DNA of 29,514 nucleotides. Source: JACDAS01 sp046262415. Lineage in GTDB: Bacteria; Actinomycetota; Thermoleophilia; Gaiellales; Gaiellaceae. A program made the position numbers and the translations under genes. Positions within the stretch are counted from its first letter, which is position 1, and each line of letters opens with the position of its first letter. The stretch lies in contig JBHEMU010000105.1 in assembly GCA_046262415.1 (NCBI GenBank), forward strand, positions 1-29,514. Reading direction: 5' to 3'. Positions 25,230 to 29,514 of the stretch are shown here, one piece after another. The notes under the pieces are model-generated. The model made no database searches. It was not told where the DNA came from and worked only from the letters and a program-made list of their open reading frames with translations.

Positions 25230-27644
25230 ATGGAGCCGCTCTACCGGCCGCAGGGAGTCGAGGCGCGCTGGCAGCGCACGTGGGAGGACGAGGGCCTCTA
25301 CGCGGCGGAGCCCGACACCTCGCGCGAGCGCTTCGTGATCGCGCACCCCCCGCCGAACGTCACCGGGGAGCTGCACACCGGGCACGCGCTCCAGCTCTCC
25401 CTCGCGGACGCGCTCGTGCGCATGAAGCGGATGCAGGGCTACAACGTGCTCTTCCAGCCGGGGTACGACCACGCGGGGATCGCGACGCAGACCGCGGTCG
25501 AGAAGCATCTGGTGCGGCAGGGCACGTCGCGCGAGGAGCTCGGCCGCGACGCCTTCGTCGCCCGCGTCTGGGAGTGGCTCCACGAGTACGGGCGCACGAT
25601 CATGGGCCAGTTCCGCGCGATCGGAGCCTCGCTCGACTACAGCCGGGAGCGGTTCACGATGGACGACGCCTACGTGCGGGCGGTGATGCGCTTCTTCGTG
25701 CACCTCCACCGGCAGGGCCGCATCTACCGGGCGAACCGGATGATCAACTGGTGCCCGCTCCACCGGAGCTCGCTCTCGGACCTCGAGCTGGTCGACGCCG
25801 AGGTCGACGACGCGCTCACCTACGCTCGCTACCCGCTCGCCGACGGCGTCGGGCACGTGACGATCGCGACCGTCCGGCCGGCGACGATCCTCGCCGACGT
25901 GGCGGTGGCGGTGCACCCCGGGGACGAGCGCTACCGCGAGCTCGTCGGGCGGGAGGTGGTCGTGCCGTTCGTGGAACGGCGAGTTCCCGTGATCGCCGAC
26001 GAGCGGGTCGAGCCGGACTTCGGCACCGGCGCGCTGAAGGTGACGCCGGGGCACGATCCGGTCGACTTCGAGATCGGGCGGGCGCACGGCCTGCCCGAGC
26101 CGGCGGTGATCGGCCCGGACGGGCGCATGAACGAGGAGGCGGGCTCCCTCACCGGCCTCACGCAGGCCGAGGCCGGTGAGCGCGTGCTCGCCTGGCTGAA
26201 GGAGCGCGGCCAGTTGGAGCGACGCGAGAGCTACCGCCACTCGGTCAAGCTCTGCGAGCGCTGCGAGTCGAGGATCGAGCCGCTGATCTCGCTCCAGTGG
26301 TGGTGCGCGATGGGCGACCTGGCGAGACCCGCGATCGAGGCGCTGCGCGAGCGCCGCGTGCGCTATCACCCCGAGTCGCAGCATCGCTTCGCGATCGCGT
26401 CGCTCGAGTCGGCGCCCGACTGGAACATCTCACGCCAGCTCTGGTGGGGCCATCAGCTACCCGTCTGGTACTGCCCGGACGGGCACGTCACCGTGGAGGA
26501 GACCGCGCCCGAGGAGTGCGCGGAGTGCGGCTCGACCGCGCTGACGCGCGACGAGGACGTGCTCGACACCTGGTTCTCGTCGGCGCTCTGGCCCTTCGCC
26601 ACGCTCGGGTGGCCCGAGGACACGCCGGATCTCCGCTGCTTCTACCCCGGCGACCTCAACACGACCGCCCGCGAGATCATCAGGCTCTGGGAGAACCGGA
26701 TGATCTTCGCCGGCCTGGAGCTGATGGGGGAGGTCCCCTTCCACGACGTGATCATCCACTCGACCGTGCTCGCGCCCGATGGGCGGCGCATGTCGAAGTC
26801 GCTCGGCACCGGACTCGACCCGACGGACGTGATCGCCCAGCACGGCGCCGACGCGACCCGCTACGGGCTGCTGAAGATCTCCTCGACGCAGGACGTCCGC
26901 TTCTCCTACGGCGCGATCGAGGAGGGGCGCAAGCTGGCGAACAAGCTCTGGAACGTCAGCCGCCTGCTGCTGCGGGCGGCGGGAGCCGAGCGGCCCGCCG
27001 ACCGTCCGTCCTCGCTCGAGGAGCGCTGGATCCTCGCCAGGATCGACGCGGTCCGAGCGGCGGTGGAGGAGGACTTCGCGGCCTTCGACCTCGCGCAAGC
27101 GGTGCAGGAGCTGTACCGCCTCACGTTCGACGACTTCTGCGACTGGTACGCCGAGGCGATCAAGCCGAGGCTGTACGGGGGCGACGCGGATGCGATCGCG
27201 ACGTCGCTCGCGGCGCTCGAGCGGCTGCTGAAGCTGCTCCACCCGGTGCTCCCGCACGTGACGGAGGAGATCTGGTCGAACCTGCCGGGCCGCGACACGC
27301 GGCTGATCGTCGCCACGTGGCCGGAGCCGCTCGGCGAGCGCGAGGCCCAGGACGCGCTCGAGCGCGTCCAGGCCGCCGCGACCGTGTTCAGGCGCAGCGG
27401 CGTCCTGCCCGCCGGGCTCGGCGAGGAGGAGCGCCGGATCTTCCAGGCGGTCGTGCGGCCCGAGCGCGTGGCGACGAACGGCGACGTCGAGCTCGAGCGG
27501 AAGAAGCTAGAGGGAGAGATCGACCGACTCGAGCGGAGGCTCGCCAACCAGGGCTTCGTCGACAAGGCGCCGCCCCACGTCGTCGAGGCGGACCGCCGGA
27601 AGCTCGACCGCTACCGGCGCGACCTGGATGCCCTCGGCGAGTGA
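25230..27644 (+). CDS. valS: valyl-tRNA synthetase
   Basis: Charges tRNA-Val; class I synthetase. HIGH motif is HTGH at 49-52 after PPPNVTGEL, and KMSKS appears as RMSKS at 520-524. The editing (CP1) region lies between, with ATVRPATILADVAVAVHP typical of ValS/IleS editing pockets. QLWWGHQLPVWYC and DVLDTWFSSALWPF are family hallmarks. The coiled-coil C-terminal arm is present (ERKKLEGEIDRLERRLAN). 804 residues is short against 860-950 for many homologues, but all domains are seen. ATG 25230 looks leaderless. Its stop overlaps the folC start (GTGA). Confidence 0.97.
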   Translation: MEPLYRPQGVEARWQRTWEDEGLYAAEPDTSRERFVIAHPPPNVTGELHTGHALQLSLADALVRMKRMQGYNVLFQPGYDHAGIATQTAVEKHLVRQGTSREELGRDAFVARVWEWLHEYGRTIMGQFRAIGASLDYSRERFTMDDAYVRAVMRFFVHLHRQGRIYRANRMINWCPLHRSSLSDLELVDAEVDDALTYARYPLADGVGHVTIATVRPATILADVAVAVHPGDERYRELVGREVVVPFVERRVPVIADERVEPDFGTGALKVTPGHDPVDFEIGRAHGLPEPAVIGPDGRMNEEAGSLTGLTQAEAGERVLAWLKERGQLERRESYRHSVKLCERCESRIEPLISLQWWCAMGDLARPAIEALRERRVRYHPESQHRFAIASLESAPDWNISRQLWWGHQLPVWYCPDGHVTVEETAPEECAECGSTALTRDEDVLDTWFSSALWPFATLGWPEDTPDLRCFYPGDLNTTAREIIRLWENRMIFAGLELMGEVPFHDVIIHSTVLAPDGRRMSKSLGTGLDPTDVIAQHGADATRYGLLKISSTQDVRFSYGAIEEGRKLANKLWNVSRLLLRAAGAERPADRPSSLEERWILARIDAVRAAVEEDFAAFDLAQAVQELYRLTFDDFCDWYAEAIKPRLYGGDADAIATSLAALERLLKLLHPVLPHVTEEIWSNLPGRDTRLIVATWPEPLGEREAQDALERVQAAATVFRRSGVLPAGLGEEERRIFQAVVRPERVATNGDVELERKKLEGEIDRLERRLANQGFVDKAPPHVVEADRRKLDRYRRDLDALGE

Positions 27645-28747
27645 CCGGCGCTGACTACGTCGAGTCGCTGAGTCCCTGGCCGGCGGACGGCTTCGGCGTC
27701 GAGCGGATGCTCGCGCTGCTCGCACGGCTCGGCCACCCGGAGCACGCCTACCCCGCCGTCCACGTTGTCGGCACGAACGGCAAGTCGACGACCGTCCGGA
27801 TGATCGAGGCGCTGCTCGCCGCCGGAGGCCTGGAGGTGGGGACTTACCTGTCGCCGCACGTCCGGGGCTGGAGCGAGCGGATCCGCGTCGGCGGCGAGGA
27901 GGCCGACTTCGAGCGTGCCGTCTCCCGCGTCCGCAGGGACGCCGAGGTCGTGGGCGCGACCCAGTTCGAGGTCCTGACCGCCGCCGCCCTGACGTCGTTC
28001 GCCGAGTGCGGGGTCGACGCCGCCGTCGTCGAGGCGGGGCTGGGCGGCCGCCACGACGCGACCAACGTGCTGCGCACGCGCGTCGCCGTGCTCACGAATG
28101 TGGGTCTCGAGCACACCGAGGTGCTCGGGCCGACGCGGGAGGCGATCGCCCGCGAGAAGCTCCAGGTCGTCCAGCCGGGGTCAACGGTCGTTCTCGGAGA
28201 GGCGGAGTGGGTGAAGGCGGCTGGCGAGCACGATCCGGCTGCGATCGTAGTTGCCGAGTCGGACAACAGCCCAGTCGCCGTTGCGGCGGCGGAGGCGTTC
28301 CTCGGCCGCCCGGTGTCCCCGGAGCCCGCCCTGGCGGTGAGGCTGCCGGGCCGGCTCGAGCGCCGCGGCGACGAGATCCGCGACGGGGCGCACACGCCCG
28401 AGGCGGTCGCCTACATCGCCCCGCGGCTGCCGCCACTGGGGGCGATCGTCGCCTCGATCCTCTCGGACAAGGACGCCGGCGGCATGCTCCGCCTGCTGTC
28501 CCGACACTCGGACACCCTGGTCGCGACGGCCTCCGGCAACCCGCGGGCGCTGGCGGCGGAGGAGGTCGCCCGCCTGGCCCGGCCGTGCTTCGCCCGCGTC
28601 CTGACGGAGGCCGACCCGCAGGCAGCGGTCGCCCGCGCGCACGAGCTCGGATCGCCCGTTCTCGTCACGGGATCGCTCTACCTGCTCGCCGACCTGTCGA
28701 GGCGAGAGGAAGAATCCGTACCATGCAGAACCTTGGTGAGCGGCTGA
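27641..28747 (+). CDS. folC: folylpolyglutamate synthase / dihydrofolate synthase
   Basis: Adds glutamate to folates (and usually to dihydropteroate). Mur-ligase fold: P-loop GTNGKST at 44-50, TYLSPHVRGWSERIRV at 68-83, EAGLGGRHDATN at 131-142 and the probable carbamylated Lys173 in AREKLQ. The C-domain motif normally DGAHNP reads DGAHTP at 248-253. GTG 27641 overlaps the valS stop. At 368 residues it is about 50 shorter than common FolC proteins, mainly in the C-terminal half. valS-folC order is widespread. The tail runs over the start of the next small gene (28723). Confidence 0.93.
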   Translation: MTGADYVESLSPWPADGFGVERMLALLARLGHPEHAYPAVHVVGTNGKSTTVRMIEALLAAGGLEVGTYLSPHVRGWSERIRVGGEEADFERAVSRVRRDAEVVGATQFEVLTAAALTSFAECGVDAAVVEAGLGGRHDATNVLRTRVAVLTNVGLEHTEVLGPTREAIAREKLQVVQPGSTVVLGEAEWVKAAGEHDPAAIVVAESDNSPVAVAAAEAFLGRPVSPEPALAVRLPGRLERRGDEIRDGAHTPEAVAYIAPRLPPLGAIVASILSDKDAGGMLRLLSRHSDTLVATASGNPRALAAEEVARLARPCFARVLTEADPQAAVARAHELGSPVLVTGSLYLLADLSRREEESVPCRTLVSG

Positions 28748-28836
28748 GTGTCTTCGCGTTTGCCGCCGTCGCCGTCCTGGCGTTCGTCGCGCTCGCGTTT
28801 GCCGCGGGCTACATGATCGGAAAACTGCTCCTATGA
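28723..28836 (+). CDS. small single-pass membrane protein (37 aa)
   Basis: ATG 28723 lies inside the end of folC (25-base overlap) behind AGAGGAAG. The product is a short basic/polar head (MQNLGERLS), one hydrophobic helix of about 22 residues (FAFAAVAVLAFVALAFAAGY) and a KLLL end. Its stop overlaps the next gene's ATG (ATGA), so the three genes look translationally coupled. I know no function; a small partner of the zinc-ribbon membrane protein that follows is the simplest idea. Confidence 0.65.
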   Translation: MQNLGERLSVFAFAAVAVLAFVALAFAAGYMIGKLLL

Positions 28837-29444
28837 CGCGGAACCAGCTCCACCTCGGCCTCCTCGGCGCCACGCCCGGCGAAGAGGACGGGATCTTCGA
28901 CGGCGTCAACGAGTTCTTCGAGTCGGAGACCTGGCGGCTGATCTGGACGCTCGCGCTCTTCTTCGCGGCCGTCTTCTGGCTGGCGACGGCGTACTGGGTC
29001 TACAAGGACGCCCGCCGGCGGATCGAGGATCCGTGGCTCGTCGCGATGGCGACGGTGCTCGGGCTCGTGCCGCCGTTCGTCGGCCCGCTCGTGTACATGC
29101 TCTTCCGACCGCCCGAGTACCTGGAGGACGTGCGGGAACGCGAGCTCGAGATCAAGGCGATGGAGGAGCGGCTCGCGCTGCGCGACCTGCACTGCCCGGT
29201 GTGCCGGGCCGAGGTGGACGAGTCCTTCCTCGTCTGCCCCGTCTGCACGACGAAGCTCAAGGAGGCTTGCCTCAGCTGCAAGGCGCCGCTCGAGGCCCTC
29301 TGGCAGGTCTGCCCGTTCTGCGAGACGCCGATCGACCGGCCCTCGGCGCTCGGGATCGGGGCGACGGCAGAGGAGCCGCGCCGCCGGCTGCGCCGCCGGT
29401 TCGGCTCCGAGTCGCGCGCCGAGTCCTCCGAGCAGCCGCTGTAG
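28833..29444 (+). CDS. membrane protein with two zinc ribbons
   Basis: 203 residues from ATG 28833. Two membrane helices at about 34-56 and 68-91 are joined by a basic loop (YKDARRRIEDP). A charged helix follows (98-118). Then come eight Cys in four knuckles: CPVC 121/124, CPVC 135/138, CLSC 146/149 and CPFC 160/163, i.e. a double zinc-ribbon (DZR-like) domain. The tail is Arg- then Ser-rich. The zinc ribbons would be cytoplasmic if the helices form a hairpin. Function unknown; such proteins may bind nucleic acid or partner proteins at the membrane. Confidence 0.88.
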   Translation: MTRNQLHLGLLGATPGEEDGIFDGVNEFFESETWRLIWTLALFFAAVFWLATAYWVYKDARRRIEDPWLVAMATVLGLVPPFVGPLVYMLFRPPEYLEDVRERELEIKAMEERLALRDLHCPVCRAEVDESFLVCPVCTTKLKEACLSCKAPLEALWQVCPFCETPIDRPSALGIGATAEEPRRRLRRRFGSESRAESSEQPL

Positions 29445-29461
29445 GCGTCGCTTGCGACGCC
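29444..29461 (+). terminator. first of two CUUG-tetraloop hairpins
   Basis: GGCGTCG (29444-29450), loop CTTG and CGACGCC (29455-29461) form a perfect 7-bp stem directly at the stop codon of the zinc-ribbon gene. G(CUUG)C is one of the known extra-stable RNA tetraloops. Confidence 0.6.
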
Positions 29462-29464
29462 GAC

Positions 29465-29498
29465 CTCAGGAGCACGGGCTTGCCCGTGCTCCGTCTGA
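29465..29498 (+). terminator. second CUUG-tetraloop hairpin, likely transcription terminator
   Basis: GGAGCACGGG (29469-29478), loop CTTG, CCCGTGCTCC (29483-29492) form a perfect 10-bp stem, extended by CTCAG and CTGAG outside a small bulge. It follows the first hairpin by a few bases and should end the valS-folC transcript. Confidence 0.75.
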
Positions 29499-29514
29499 GC
29501 CGACCGCACGAGCG

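Overview
The window is about 70% GC with strong G/C third-position bias. The gene content is bacterial: trigger factor-clpP-clpX, a leaderless-looking valS, LivGFHM transporters and isocitrate lyase. Together with CHRD-domain and secreted FN3-like proteins this points to a high-GC actinobacterium, most likely an uncultured soil member of the class Thermoleophilia (inference from gene style, no search done). Genes are tightly packed, and many start codons overlap the previous stop (ATGA, GTGA, TTGA and one apparent CTGA).

Region 1 (1-4.3 kb) is an accessory segment. It holds an OtrA/TetM-type ribosomal-protection GTPase gene broken by one extra G in a six-G run, an exported protein of unknown function, and an AadA-type aminoglycoside nucleotidyltransferase gene interrupted by a UGA where Trp is expected. 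A strong hairpin, a tiny charged minus-strand ORF and tRNA-Leu(UAG) with its own terminator-like hairpin follow. Two neighbouring resistance-like genes, each with a single lesion, are the main oddity here.

Region 2 (4.3-8.3 kb) has a secreted CHRD protein and then the conserved tig-clpP-clpX protein quality-control cluster.

Region 3 (8.4-12.9 kb) encodes three exported proteins: a small one, an M6-type zinc metalloprotease and an alpha/beta hydrolase on the other strand. All three end in the same roughly 90-residue FN3-like domain, which may be a shared surface or sorting module.

Region 4 (12.9-25.1 kb) looks like an acyl-acid uptake and storage neighbourhood. A branched-chain-amino-acid-type ABC importer (SBP, LivG, LivF, LivH, LivM) runs through overlapping starts into an alpha/beta hydrolase, an acyl-CoA synthetase, a TetR regulator and a KAS III-like condensing enzyme. 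Facing it are a phasin-like granule protein behind a perfect palindromic operator, an XRE regulator and a divergent 3-hydroxybutyrate-dehydrogenase-like SDR. Next come a FadR-type GntR regulator and isocitrate lyase, with two inverted GGATCC-centred operator-like sites in the aceA promoter. Read together (inference): an organic or fatty acid is imported, activated to its CoA ester, condensed or stored in granules, remobilised via 3-hydroxybutyrate, and fed to the glyoxylate shunt.

Region 5 (25.2-29.5 kb) has valS, folC, a one-helix membrane peptide and a membrane protein with two zinc ribbons, all overlapping or nearly so, closed by two tandem hairpins with CUUG tetraloops.
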